From Lycocorax pyrrhopterus obiensis (Eukaryota; Chordata; Aves; Passeriformes; Paradisaeidae), in contig JACSVZ010000002.1 of assembly GCA_014706295.1 (NCBI GenBank), positions 54,660,660 through 54,724,659 on the forward strand: a stretch of DNA of 64,000 bases, in the 5' to 3' direction. Below the pieces are notes generated by a model, which made no database searches, was not told the DNA's origin, and worked only from the letters and a program-made list of their open reading frames with translations. Position 1 is the first letter of the stretch. Each line of letters starts with the position of its first letter. Below, one piece after another: positions 49,736 to 63,687 of this stretch. The position numbers and the translations under genes were made by a program.

Positions 49736-52289
49736 TGGTATTGTAATGTAATTATGTGTGGAAAAGATTGAAATGGAACAAGAAGATTTCCTCATGGAGT
49801 GATGTACTATACTCAGTGTTTTCAAGAACCAGATAATCTAACCACAGATATGTTTAGCATATGAAAGTGTAAGGATCATCACATGTTGCTTCCTTCACTC
49901 AGGCTTTACCTTAATTTAAGTAGTCTCCCTGTTAGCAATCCAAAGAGAAAGATATTAAATAGAACCAAAAATGGTGGAATCTTCTATAAGGAGACCAAAG
50001 CAGATGTGAACGGGAGAAAAAAGCAACTGCAAAATGAAATTTAGTTTTAAATATTGTCAACATGGATATTGTAGTTACAAATGTTCTTGTAATACATTTT
50101 TTAAAAAACCAACTCAGTCTCAGTAATATGAAACCTCCAAAAGCACTTCTTATTTAATCTTGGAGCAATAGTGGAGAAGATTTCCTGTCGTATGGGAATT
50201 ACAGCAGAAGAATGAAGAGAAGAGTGAAGTGCAAATGCCATAGTATAATTCATATATGGAATATTTTAATTGCAGGTAATGGCAGATTTTCAAATTTATA
50301 AGTCAAGGTATTGTGCTCATGTCTGAGACAGAATTGAGTATATTAACTGCCCTTGAAACAATATCCATATTTCTTCCTGTGCAGAGCACAGCATAGTAAA
50401 ATGCACCAAAAGATGAAAGCTCTTTGATCCTTTTGTATGCTTAAAGATACCAGAACAGCGCCAATACGTTTTGAATAAGAGGCTAGACAGAAAAGAAATA
50501 TTGTTTGCCAAGACAGCACAATATCCCAAAATAGTGGCACTGAGTGTACTAAGGACTACAGCAATACTTATTGTTCATAGTTCTACCCCCTTTTTTCTCC
50601 ACTTCATTCTGGTGAAATCATTAGTATGAAAACATATTTGATCTCGACATATACAATACGTCTATCTTTTTAGCCCCCAATATTAGGGAAAGAAAAGTGT
50701 CTGAGATTATATCTCAGTGTAGATCTTATGAGCCAGGAGCAGACTGAATAACTGGAATCCCAGAAGTCATTTACAAGAGCCATTGAGTTTCTTTCAATAG
50801 TCCAGTGGTTTGGCTGCGCTCAACGGTTTGCCATGGCTCTGCTGCCAATGCCAGGTAATATTTTCTAGGAAGATTTAATCTCTTGACTTCTTATTTATTA
50901 ATGATGCCAATTACGTCTGGACTCCATTTTAGTTTGGAGCTATGTTTGCATAACACTATCAGTCTCCGACTTGACTTTTGCAAATAAAAATCAAAAGTAA
51001 TCTACTGATCTGAATGCAATGGCTCCCAGGACTTAAACATGGCACAGACCGGTGTCTGGGTCTAGAAGAAGCCTGTAGTTCTTTTAAAATTATGAATTGT
51101 GTCAGGCTAACTTGTACCCTGAGCAGCCTAGGCCTGGCTGTGACTGGTTATCTCAGGCTTTGGCTTCAGCTGAAACTAGAAAACTGTAGGGATCCTTCCT
51201 CCTTTTCACTGTTCATATAGAATCCATTTTTGCCCAGTGGAGCCCCAAGCACACCAAGTGGATGACACATGAGTAATTCTGAAAAGAAAGCAGGAAATTA
51301 TGTCCAATTTCGTTTTCACTTCAAAATGGTACTTAAACTAAATTTCAATTTAAAATTAAATACAAGTCTGAAAAAAATGTTCAGGGTAGATGGAGCCATT
51401 CTGCTCCAATCTGAAATCTTTAATATTCTTTTTAACCTTTCTAGGTTAAACCAGAAAAAAGCACCACTAAATTGTCAAACAGAAAATGTAAAAATAACAC
51501 GCTTAAATCTTATCCAGACACTGTACTTTAAATTTTTACTGAACAAAATTTGTCAAAATGACACATTTTATATTTAGATTCAATGCCATTTTTCCATCAG
51601 AAGTCAGTGATAAAAAAATGTCATTCAGTTCCACTCATAGTGCTGCAGGAGTATATAGTAAAAGATTGTTAAATGAGGTAGTAAAATGTAATTATAATTC
51701 AGTCTTTAACATAAATTTGAATGCCACACTAGAATTCTAAGGGGTGGTTCTAGATACATAATAGATTTCCTCAAAGCTCACTGATTTCACTGCTGATAAG
51801 TTCTCCAAGAGCACTTGCACTAGGGCAGGCTCCAGGAGCTCAGCTATGGGGTTGAAACCTGATGTGCTAGGTACTGGAGAAAGTAAAGGTCAAATTAGAC
51901 CCTGTTTTTAAAAGGCAGAGAAAGCCCTTTTGCTGTCAGGACAGGTAATGTGCTGTCATATTCCAATGAGACAGAAAAAAGTCCTGCATCCCCAGTGAAT
52001 GTGTACCTGAAAAAAAGAATGGAAGCGAACACTCCTTTCTTAACTCTCTCTCCCCCCAAACTTTATACATTTGTTGAAAGCATAAAACTTCCATTTATTC
52101 TGTAGCTTTTAACAGGAAGCCTTTTTTAATGTCTTGGGACATGGACAATCTGGCCTCTAGGTTGAGTTGCTGCAGAGTAGGGGAAAATGTAAAAGACAGT
52201 GCCCTGTCTACTGTCATTCTTCCTCCAGTCCATGTTCTGAAAAGACTTGCACGCATTTCTCATTCATCACCTTATCCTGAATGATACTC

Positions 52290-53012
52290 AAAACCCTCAG
52301 TGATGTCTGGCATGATACTTGGAAATGAGAGGCTGGAAAGCAGTGCCATGGAAAGGGACCTGAGGTTCCTGGTCAGTGGCAAGTTGGATATGAGTCAGCA
52401 GTGCCCGCACAGCCAGGAGGGCCAAGCATGTCCTGGGGTGCATCAGGCACAGCATTGCCAGATGGGCAAGGGAGGGGATTGTCCCACTCTGCTCTGCACT
52501 GGGGCGGCCTCACCTCAAGTCCTGTGTGCAGTTTGGGTGCCACAATAGAAGAAAGATACAAAGCTGTTAGAGAATGTCCAAAGAAGGGCAACCAAGATGG
52601 TGAAGGGGCTGGAGGGGAAGCCATACGAGGAGTGGGTGAGGTCACCCTGTCTGTTCAGCCTGGAGGAGACTGAGGGGAGACCTCACTGCAGTTACAACTT
52701 CCTCATGAGGAGGGGCAGGCACTGGTCTCTTCTCTGTGGTGATCAGTGACAGGACTCGAGGGAATGGCCTGGAGTTGTGTCAGGGGAGTTTGGGTTGGAT
52801 ATTAGAAAAAGGTTCTTCCCCAGAGGGTGGTTGGGCACTGGGACAGGCTGCCCAGGGAAGCGGTCACAGGACCAAGCCTGGCAGGGTTCAAGAAGCATTT
52901 GGACACTGCTTTTGGGCACATGGTGTGAGTCTCGGAGCTGTCCTGTACAGTGCCAGGACTTGATGATCCTTGTGGGTCCCATCCAACTCAGCCTATTCTC
53001 TGATTCTGTGAT
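52290..53012 (+). mobile_element. CR1 3'-end fragment, about 720 bp, different subfamily
   Basis: It contains GGACCTGAGGTTCCTGGTCA, TGCATCAGGCACAGCATTGC, GTGCAGTTTGGGTGCCACAA and AGAATGTCCAAAGAAGGGCA. Later come GACTGAGGGGAGACCTCACT and CAGAGGGTGGTTGGGCACTG. It ends in GTCCCATCCAACTCAGCCTA and TTCTCTGATTCTGTGATG. The tail motif differs from the copies at 5289 and 43738. All frames are broken. The G+C content is well above the surrounding intron. Confidence 0.93.
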
Positions 53013-53081
53013 GATAGTTGAGTTGGTGAGTCTACCAGCTTCTCTTTTTTCCCTCATTTCCACCCCTCTGCCATCACCTCA

Positions 53082-53232
53082 CAAAAAAACCAAATCAAAA
53101 CAAAACAAATCACAACAACAAAAAACCAACCAAAACAAAAAAAACCCACCCCACACCAAAAAACCCAAACCCAACCAAACAAATCCCATTCCCCCCTCCC
53201 AAACAAAACAAAAAAAAACCAAACCCAAAATC
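53082..53232 (+). repeat. A/C-rich low-complexity tract
   Basis: Irregular repeats of AAACCAAA, CAAAACAAAA and AAACCCAACC type with almost no G or T, starting 70 bp after a CR1 end. A pure A run follows at 53368-53386. The Lys/Asn/Pro-rich open frame here is a composition artefact. Confidence 0.85.
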
Positions 53233-56200
53233 CGTTTCTCAGATTAAAAAGAAAGTTTATCCCTGCTAAGTGTGCGCAAGATTTGTCACCCAGGCTGCTT
53301 CACTCAGAAATGAAAATGTAAAGATGTGTAAACAACAAATAACCTCAAAAAAGGAATTAGCATCTCAAAAAAAAAAAAAAAAAAAGAAAAGAAGAAAGTT
53401 ATCAAATATGCATTTGTTTATCACAGTCAAGTTTTATGATTCAAACCTTATTCATATACATTTTATGAAGAGAATATCCATTGTGGTGGCAAAATTAAAT
53501 GTATTTTGAAACTTGTATGTGACATTTATCTATCTGCTCTATCAGAAAAAAGTTGTCATATTCATTCAGACATATATTACTTTTTCAATTTCCTGTCAGT
53601 AATGTTTTTTTAATGTTCTTTAGGGGGAGACCACGGGATTTCTCATTTCTAACAACAAAGACCATAATGCTTTAGAATTATGTTGATGAGTTTATACCTA
53701 AAATTTTGCACCACCTTTTTTTTTTAAGAGATGAACAGTTTGTTCTTATCCATGATAATCATGGGTTTTGGGTTGTTGGGGTTTTTTTTGTTTGTTTTCT
53801 TTTTTTTAAGAAACAGTCAGGTATCTGACAGTGGTCTGTCTTTTTTTTCTTCTTTTAAAGAAGTTCATCATACAAAACACAAACTTATGGTGCAATTTTA
53901 TGATGATTCAGGTTCTACTGTGAGCCACAAGAGATAACAAAGAAAAAAAAAAGCAGAAGTATTGAAACTCCTTATCACATATCTTCCCTTCCAAGGAAGG
54001 GGATGATTTTCATAGAAAGTTCATATAAACCAAATGCTTTGAATCAACAATGCTGTGCAGCAGGCAAGGCCAAAAGGTCATAGTTAGAGATGAAACAGAA
54101 ACCAATTAAGAGAGTTAACTGACAAGATGCTACAGTTGTCATGCAAAACAGTGGCTGGAGAGGTGGAAAGTGAAGATGGCAACTTCTTTCTCTGAGTTGC
54201 TATTAACTATTGTAGAGAAAAACTTATATTGTATCCCATAGGCTCAGTGCAAATCCTGTGGGAGATGTTGAAGTGCAGTGGGTCAAGCCCCGGGTAGAAA
54301 GGACATCTGTTTCTTATGGGGTTTCTTTGATTGTATGACCCCATCCCCCATATAGAATAAGGCACACTCTTTGATGGTAAGAAATCAGGAGAATTCCACG
54401 AACAACATTCAAGTTGCATTTCTAAACAAATGCAGAACATTTGAAATCAAATTAGAAGATATGCCTCCCCTTCTAAGCATACATAATATCTAGGAGTAAA
54501 AACAAATATTTGGTAAAAGTGACAATAATTATGATGATGTAGTTTAGATTACATTTTAGGACAGAAAATCCTGCATGATAAGACTCTTTCATGATATTTG
54601 TGACATCTGATGGTTGGAGCTGTGCTGGAAATACATTTATGTTGATCTGTGGTCTGAAGGCTTAGTGTATGCCTTTTCTGTTCTAACTGAAACATCAGGG
54701 TAAATGGCCAGTAAAAAGCAATCTGTCAAAAGGAGAGACATCTTTCCCCCTTCTACAGGTTCAAAGGGTTTTTTTAAACCAGGAGAACCTCAGAGATGTA
54801 AAGTCTTCATTTATGCACAAGTGATTTTTAAATAACATCATCCTGCAGATGGAGTACTTAATCTTACTTGAAAGAAAAGACACTCAACAGAAAGACCCTT
54901 CCCTTCACATTGCAAACCATCACTTAGTTGAAGTATCAGTAAAGTTAAGTACACTTTAAATAATTCAGATAGATACCATTACCTTGGTCTTTATTTATTT
55001 GGGAAACACACAGAAGCAAGCAAGCAAAACAGGAACACAATTTTCACCAAAAAAAATGAAGAATGCCTCTAGACTCATTCAAAAAATAAGGCAGGTCAGC
55101 CAGTGCTAAGTTCTGCATGTCCATCCTCAGCTGCTACCAGGAACTGAGTTAAAACTACTGTGACTGCCATGGTGAACTTAAGGACAATATTACCGAAAGG
55201 ACTCAAGTATCATTAAAAATAACCACTGTGTGGTATTGTAAGCATGGAATTGATTTAATTTAATGTTAGACACCTAGCATTAGAAATCCAGTCATAGACT
55301 GCCATTCAAGACTCTCTATTCAATGTAGAGAGTGAAAAATCTCTGCAAGATAATTCATCGAAGCTTAAAATGCCTGCCTTAGATCAGTCCTATGTTTTAT
55401 TTTCTGAGAGTGTCTATTTGTTTCATTGATGACAGAAAACAGTAACAACTAGCTTAGATTGGATTGGATGCAGCCTAAGTTGCCTTACATGTGGTTAAAA
55501 TTAGGGAAAAGGAATTCAAATCAGGAGTTTAAAGATATGTAGGACTCTGCTGAGCAGTCAATTCTAATATTGACCTACAGTCTCTAGGTCATTTGGAAAA
55601 CAAGTTGCCTTTTTACTGACCATCTAAATTTCAGTGGTACATAAAAGGAGGGTAAAATAATTTTGAAAACACCCTAAAAATTAAAATAAAATCACAGAGG
55701 CTTTTTCTGGGAATGACACACAACTTTTCTTTATTTTTTCTTTTGTGAGTTACTATTAAAATAAGACAAGGCTTAGAGAAGACCTCACTGTTTGAAAAGA
55801 TGTTCAACACATGCACAAAATGAAATCTCTTTGACCATCCTTGTCTATTACAAATATAAACACAGAGATAGAGATGATTCACTTAAATTCCTTCAACTTG
55901 ACTGGTAATATCTTGACGTGTTTCACTGGAGAGGGTATAACTTACACAGCTCTTAAAAAGTAAGTTTAAAAAAAGGACACAGCAATGACTATGGACTGAA
56001 GATTTATTAGAAAGATTCCCTAAACATCCCTTGGAAGTAAAATTTCCATTCTGTGCAAACTCAGTGAGAAATTGCTTTCTTGACATGGTACTCATTTATC
56101 TCCCCTCACTCTGTGTTCTTTGAGGTCTCCTTTTGCATCATTTGTTGGCTAGTATGAGGCCGATTTAAACATTTCTACATTTGTGCTGTTGCCAGAGACC

Positions 56201-59200
56201 ACAGTGATTTAGTGAATCAGGAATGCATCATTCATGTTTGTTCCCTCTTTTCACTGCATACGATTTTAAGGAGAAATAAAAGGCAAGAGAGAGCCAAGGG
56301 TACAAGTTGCCTCAGTAAGTGCTCCTTAGGAGGGGTCCTTTCCATTGATGGATCAGGTTATAAGAATTTGAGCTCGACTCAGTAATATTTAACATATATA
56401 TTCTTATTTGTATTCAGAAAAGAAGTCTTTTTTTGAAGCATATTTACTTGTGACATTTTGTTCTCAATATACAGGGTGTAATACATTGTTGTTTAAGGAC
56501 TTCCATGTAAGCAAAGCTCTAAGTATCCATCATTGTATATACAAAAGCATGAACGTATCTGAACAGACAAATGCTTCTGTATATTACTAACAATATGTAT
56601 AGGTCAGTAGTCTAATGTAAAGATTTTAAATAATTACCCTGAGAAGCTGGCAAAATCTTGTCAAGATTTTGTACTGTACTCGTTTCCAACATCCCCTTTA
56701 TACTCTTATAAAAACATAGTTTGTGATTGCAATTTCAGAACATATTCAATCAGCTCTTAGGCTTCACAGATGAGAATCAGGGCTTCCTATGCCTTTTTGT
56801 ATTTGGTGAACTGAGAATCAGGTAGTTTTGTTCTCTTTGGACCTTCATGAACAGAAATTTAAATTCAAAATCTTATCTTTTCTAAGCAGTCATTAAATAT
56901 TTAATCTCAGTCTCTGGGCAGATTTTTGTCTTGGCTGTTGCGGCAAAAATTCTCAGCTGTGGTAGAGAAGAATGTGGTGCTTTTTGCTAGTATCAATCAC
57001 ATGCTAACCTTATTCAAAGGTGATGACTTTATGATTTATCTAACCTCTGTGTGCATTGTTTCTTAAACTTTCTGCTTTAGCTAAAGGGGTATCTTTCAAC
57101 AATAAACATAAACAACAACTGTTTTCGAATTCGTGTGTCTACTTGACATCAAAGATAGGTGACTGTCTCCTACAGGTGTCTGTACCTGAACAATAGGTAT
57201 GACAGCTGGGACATTTTGGTGCATCAGAGAAATGAGAGACATTCTCCTGGGTATAAATAGACTATCCAGGAGAGCAACATATGGGTTTAAACATAAACAG
57301 TGGTGCACTCTAGTTGCTAATAATTGTAAGAGACTCTAAATACAAAACCCATACATCAGTATCTGTACAATTAAAATTAACAGATCAATAGTGCAGATTC
57401 CAGAAGATGTTATTTAAATACCTAAAAATGGAAGCCACCTCCCAGCACTTCGGAGGGGTCTGTGGAGGTGGTCATCAACATGATAGACATGTCTACATGC
57501 CATCCTGTGGGCACATGTTGAGAAATATTTTCCCTTCAATTCTACTAACAAACCTCAATTTTCTTGAACTTCTAATTACTTCACTCTGATCTCTTGTGCA
57601 GAGCTAGCAACAGTACCAGTCTACATAGTACCTGCTAGTAGTGAAAGGGTAGCGTGTTAACATCCAATATCTTTTAACTCTCATTTTGCAGTCATTCAGT
57701 AGCACTTATATTTTTTGTGGTAAATCAAACCCCTAGAAAAATATGGACTTGCTTTATTCCTCATATTAATATGGGGATTAAATTAATAGAATGCAGACAG
57801 TTATGGCCTGTGTACAGTCATGACTACACACATCTAAAATTATGCTTGAGACAGATCTGAGCTGAAACAGAGCAGCACATCATCTTCCATGCCAATATGA
57901 GGTTTAGTTTATTTTCATTTGTCACCAGAATAAAGATTCAACTGACCCCAAAGTCAGAATTATGACTCAAGGGGCAATTAAAGTATTTATAATTTCATTT
58001 CCCTGTGGGTACTTGTATCTCTTCTGAGGAGATGAGCACGAGTTTCCAGGTAAGCATACATTCACCTAAGTATGTGTATATATGCACACGTGCATGTGTT
58101 CACGTAAGTGGGAAGCAATTCAGGTGAAAAGAATATGGATATCTCCTGTATTTGAAATGTTTTAGGATTTTGTTAGAACATGGCAATAAGACACAGAGGG
58201 AAGAATATTTTTGGATTGGCCATGGGATGCCTAAAGGAGTATTTTGCCATATCTGAAATGGGACAAAAAGACCTATGTTTAACTAACTGAATCCCAGATA
58301 CAGAGTGAGGCAAAGAACAACTGTCAGGAGATGAAAATGGTAGAGACAGGGGAAGGAGAACAGAAACTAGAGAGTTGAACACCTTGGGGTGTCTGAGGAT
58401 GTGTCACTGATATTGGCACCAGATATCTGTTCACCTGTACTCATTTCCATGTGGGTTTATGCCTCCACTTATGGAAGAAACCAAAAGAGCAAAAGCAGAA
58501 CAAATGAGAACAAATTAAGGCTAATAAGAAGAATTGAGAAGGAAAGAAGAGGGAAATTTTAGCATGGCAAGTGGTGCTGATTTCCCCTTAATGCTAGTAC
58601 ACTGCATGAGTCTGATATCATGTTTTTTCTTTGAGGCTGTGTATTTGTGCTATCAAATAAGACATATCTCAGCTAAATGAACAGCCCTCAAAGAAGGGAG
58701 TGGATTAGGCCTCTGGAGATGATGACTAACAAGTTAAAATTACACTTTTTTTTCAGTTGGGCTGCAGTGACCTATTTATACAATTTCTTTCTTGCTAGCT
58801 AGCTAGCTTTTTTTAACATTACAAGGTGTACCTGGCCTCTCTCATCTCTCTCTAAACTGTCTCCCTGATGTCCTGATCACTCTCTGATCTATCTCTCTAT
58901 CTGCTGGGTGAATGCTAATATGACATATCCAACCTCTAAAACAAACCATTTATTTTGAAACTTGGCTATGTCAGAGCATTTGATGCGTCAAACATGAAAA
59001 TGAATGTATATTTGGATATTGGGTACATCATGTCTTGATATTAAATTATCCCCTGAAAAGAGGATTGATTTTTAAACTGGCAGGATATATGTATTGCTTC
59101 CTTGAATCTCTAGCACGAAGCTAGACATGACGGGAGTCTAGCGGAGGTTCTCTATGAAGCAGAAACAGAGTTGCTCTAGGGCTATGAGTGTTTTCTTTAT

Positions 59201-62200
59201 ATTAATAAATTCATCTTTGCGCTTAAGGAAAGAGATTCTGTCATTCTCTTCCATTATTATGTGACAATAATACATTAATCTTCTATGAGAGATACTTATC
59301 CTAGAGATAATATTTAATTAATGTGCAAAGAAGGAAGTTTAAGTGGAAAAGGTACTTTTAAAATCATATATATTTAATACATTGGCATAGATATTTCAAA
59401 GTCCTTTTTTTCTTTTTGATATCTGGGCCATTTGCATACATACACACTGAAGCCTACCACTGGCAGCGTCTGAAAAAAATGACAAACTGAGATATACTTT
59501 GGGAAAAATAGATCAAGTGTCCATGCATGGTTAAGACTGTGATTTTTTTCTGCTTGAACTTTCGCTGTCACTGTTCACAGATCAACACACAGGAGAAGAC
59601 ACAACACAATTCTTTGCAATACTCTAGATTCAAATCAGAAGACAGAGAATCCTTCCTCTCACAGGACAATTCCAGTTCAGTGTGCTATTTGGAAGCTTGT
59701 GGATCTGCATGCAGAAGCAATGGGTCTTCATCTGGCTGGTTACTACTATGAATGCTGAATGAACATAAGTGGATGGCTTACTACCAAATGAGTCAACCAA
59801 GTACTCCTGCAATTTTCTCCTCATTATGTGACCACTGCTTGGGGAAGATATATTTCTTCATTTTCAAATTCTTCAGAAGATATTGTTAAAATATCTGGAC
59901 TCCTCCTTTCAGATTTCAAACAAATACTGATCGCACTGCAAACATGGGAATACCAAATCTTTCCTCACCTGTATCTCTAAGACATACACATACAGATGTC
60001 GAGACTGCAGCTCAGTAAGAAAGACAATGGCCTTCACTTATGCATGAAGACTTGTAACTTTTAAGAAATTCCAAACCTCACCAAAATAGCAGTAGTGCTC
60101 TATCAGTGAATCAAAGACCAAAAATATTTAGCATTTTACATTAAATTGCACTTTTGATGGAGCGATCTGGCTTCTTTTCTCCTTTGCCCAAACAAGCACT
60201 TTTGGTTTTGTTTATTTTGATAATCAATGCCAATTGAGCAGATTGTAAAATTCTGACACTAGGATAAAGCACATACTATATACAGGATAAGTTAGATAAA
60301 ATCTAAATAAGACTAAGCACCATGTTACACAAAGAACTATGATCTGAGTTTTTTCAGAAATTATGAGGCACATTTAGAAAGATAACAAATTCTCAGATTT
60401 GGTCCACTATTGCCTCTGCTTTCCTACAGCCTCTCTATAATCCACTATGCATAGCATTCCCTCATAAGAAGAAGTCCAAAATTAAGAATACTCTTAGATT
60501 CCACTCTGATGCAAGTCTCATACAGGCAGATTTCCATCATCTCTGTTCAGACAATGACGTGGCCTCAAATTTTTCTCAACTTTGTCAACTCCTGAAGTGA
60601 TGCAATATTCCTGAGCATGACATTTCCACTGTTCGGGAAATATCAGTAATATAGAAAGCCCTTTTTTTTGTACCACCTAAATGCATCAACTCTCTCCACT
60701 GCTTTGCTTATGTCATCTTAAAGAATTTTCAATGTACTTAGGAAAACGTCAGTCTTTGCCTTCAAGTTCTTCTGTGGTTTGCTTCCCAGGAATCTAAATG
60801 GCTAGCTAAAGCTTGTGAATGAAATCTATAATTACCAAATTCAGTCTTCCAGGATAACAACAGTCAAACCTTCTCTGTGCATAGCAAAGTTTGCTTTAAG
60901 GGGAAGGTCAAGGACTTGGAATGGATTCCAACAGCAATTGAGGAACATTTGTGGGTTTATCATCTTTAGTTTAACCACATTCTGCTGCAAAAGCTAATAT
61001 GTTTCTGTTGTCTGCCTTTCTCTCATGCAAATATAAGCAATATGCATTTCTAAGAAACCCCTTCATAAAGATTTTAAAATCCAAACAAAATCAAAACTTT
61101 AAAAGTCAAACAAACAAAAAAATTTGTAACAAGACAGACAAAGCCAAATGCCCTTATCAAACATGCAATGAGCTATTCTACAAAGTTTCTGCTGAGAGGA
61201 AGACCAATTTGTGACTATCACTAGTCATGTTTCTTAATGCTTTACTGGAAGGTGATAAGATATGATGATAAGGAGAGCAGTGTAAGAACCTCTGTAGAGC
61301 AGAAAGATTTCATTGACTGTGATGTATGTCACTGGTGATAACAACGAAAATTTTTCATGCTTATAACCACCTCATGATGCTAAAATGAACAGATTATAGG
61401 AGTGGTAGGTTCTTCTTTTTGTTATTGGTTAGCTTTCATGAAAATGGTATTAAGGTTGAACCAGTCATAAGTTTGGTTTTCTCCTCCATGCGAAAGTAAT
61501 TAAGAAGGCAATGACAAAAGGACAGATATGTCCAGTACTTTTGACTTGAAATAATTAATGTGGACTAGTAACATTTTCAAAAGTGTCTAAATGCTTCAGG
61601 CTTTTAAGGGTCTCTTCAAAGTATATTTACTCCACATAATACAGTGTGTTAGCAAGACCCCAGAGCTAATAACTAATGAACTAGATCCTGTGTCACCTTG
61701 TTGAGAAGCAGAATTAATTAGTCCAGCCATAACAGCATACTACCGAGAGTTTTGGCTTCAGCAATCTGTGCTAGTACAGCACTGAGACATATAAATGAAC
61801 CGTCTCTGGCAATTTGCTTGCAATGCTCTGTTACAGTGCATAGACATGCCTTCAAGCACTCAGGCTCGTAACTCTGATTGAAGGAAACGCAGGTTTTTAC
61901 AGGTATGAAAGTTGCTTTTGAAAATAAGACTTGGGCACCTCTGAAAAGATCTATGTCCAAGACACAGTACCTTAGGCAGAAACCCAGGCAAGAGGCTACA
62001 ATCTGAAGTGTGAAGTTTAGTACCAAAAGTAAGATTTGCTGCAAGTTAGATAAAAGACATTTCAGTGGCTTTTCTGGATAGATGTGGATCATTTCCAAGC
62101 CTGATAGAAGCTTCATTACACAATTATCCTTTCAATTTTGCAGTGATCACTGCCTAAAATAGACAAAACAGGCTAGTCAGCTCTTGGTTTAAGTTAGACT

Positions 62201-63397
62201 CACTCTGCCTCAGTCCATTTCCGCTTCATGAAACTACCAATTTGCATGACTGGACAGCTTGGTCCATGCATTTTTACATTTATGCCACTGTGGATACAAC
62301 TGATATTAGATAAATAGTGCAGCAAAATAAAGACACAGTCAGCAAAAATATGTTAGAAGAATTATTTGTCTTTTGATTCAAATTCACAGGGGAGGTAATT
62401 AGACAAACACCCTCCTCCATGTATAGCTGTGGGGAGGGAAACCAATGGAAAAAAAAAGCTTCCCTTACAACTGGTCTTTTCTGTTTTCCCTTTTCTTCCT
62501 GCAAACGGCAAAACTGCATGTGTCCAGCACAGTGAAATTTCGAGGGGGAAAACAGAGAGTCAGACTCCACCCGGCAGAAATTCAATATATTAATATGAAG
62601 GCCGGTCAAAGCAGACTCTCTTGGTAAAGGGTTTTCCAAGGAATGTTCTTAAACACTAGTATTATTAGACTGTTACAATCCCTTGCTCTAGCCTCTCCCT
62701 CAAAATGTGTCTCTTAATTTTTCATGCTTTTAATGAAATAGCCTTAATACATGCCATTCTGATACCACCAACTCAGATTTCTGTAGGTCTCAGCCCTAGG
62801 AAGATATTGTTAGCAGTCACTACTTAAGCAATTATTGTTAAGAATTTTGTGAACATTTTGATGTTGTGAGGGCTAAAATATTAGTGGTTACCGTGTATTA
62901 AAGCTGCATAGCTGAAAGAGATGTAGAAATGATAACAAGGAAGAGAAAAGTAAGTCATGAGATAAGGCTAATGGACATTGAACACCTGAAGAACAGTATG
63001 AATTGCACATATGTAGAAGGACACTAGCCTTACACATTACAGGATTTTGAGCCTCCTAGAACTTCTGGAAGAACTACAAAACAGTAAACAGCAAAAAACC
63101 CCCAACAAACAATCAACATCCTTCTTTTAAGCGTATGAGGAGTCACAACTTGCATTCCCAGTGGTAGCTGCCAATTTTCTTGGCTAGTGTTAAAAAGAAA
63201 ACTAGGTCACATAGCAGTCTCTACACATTTCTTGGAGATGACTGCTAATTCCACAGAACTAACTCTGAACTTTAACCTGTGGATTTTGAAAAGTTCTTAC
63301 ATCTGTCGTTCTAGAGAACTGAAAGACTTATAAGCAATTTTGTGTACACATATTCATTTGCTCACCATAGCATACTCTACCAGAAAGAAAAAGGAGG

Positions 63398-63502
63398 AAA
63401 AATTGTGGAGTTGAACAAGACCAACAGCAAAAGAACCCCCAAACACCCCAAAAAACCAAACAAAAAACCCCCGAACACCAACAACCCCCTCACCCCACAA
63501 TG
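63398..63502 (+). repeat. A/C-rich low-complexity tract
   Basis: Mixtures of AAACCCCC, AACACCCC and CCAAACAAAAAA with no recurring exact unit. It resembles 53082-53232 in composition. Confidence 0.75.
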
Positions 63503-63663
63503 CATTAGTCTCTTTGATTTTATCTATGCACAAAATTATACTGTTGTCACTTAATACATACTAAAGGGATTTAACAGAAATGGTTTAAATCCCTGTAAAG
63601 GCATACATTTCAGTATTAGACTATCTTATTTCTATTTAGTGAAACAAAACTGAAACAAAAAGT

Positions 63664-63687
63664 TAATAACTAACTAACTAACTAATA
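63664..63687 (+). repeat. (TAAC)n microsatellite
   Basis: TAATAACTAACTAACTAACT then AATA: about five tetranucleotide units. Confidence 0.85.

Noticed and set aside
53077..53247. Lys/Asn/Gln/Pro-rich open frame resembling a disordered protein
   Set aside because: It is produced entirely by the A/C-rich low-complexity tract.
57170..57250. Possible extra minus-strand POU6F2 exon ending in ...NVPAVIPIVQ before a GT
   Set aside because: It has a usable-looking donor (TTCAG|GTACAG) and a hydrophobic/Gln flavour, but no convincing acceptor, no match to the known POU6F2 order, and too short a sequence to separate from chance.
61718..62116. 132-codon minus-strand open frame with hydrophobic stretches
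   Set aside because: No domain, signal or splice context is recognisable. One frame of this length is expected by chance in a 64-kb AT-rich intronic region.
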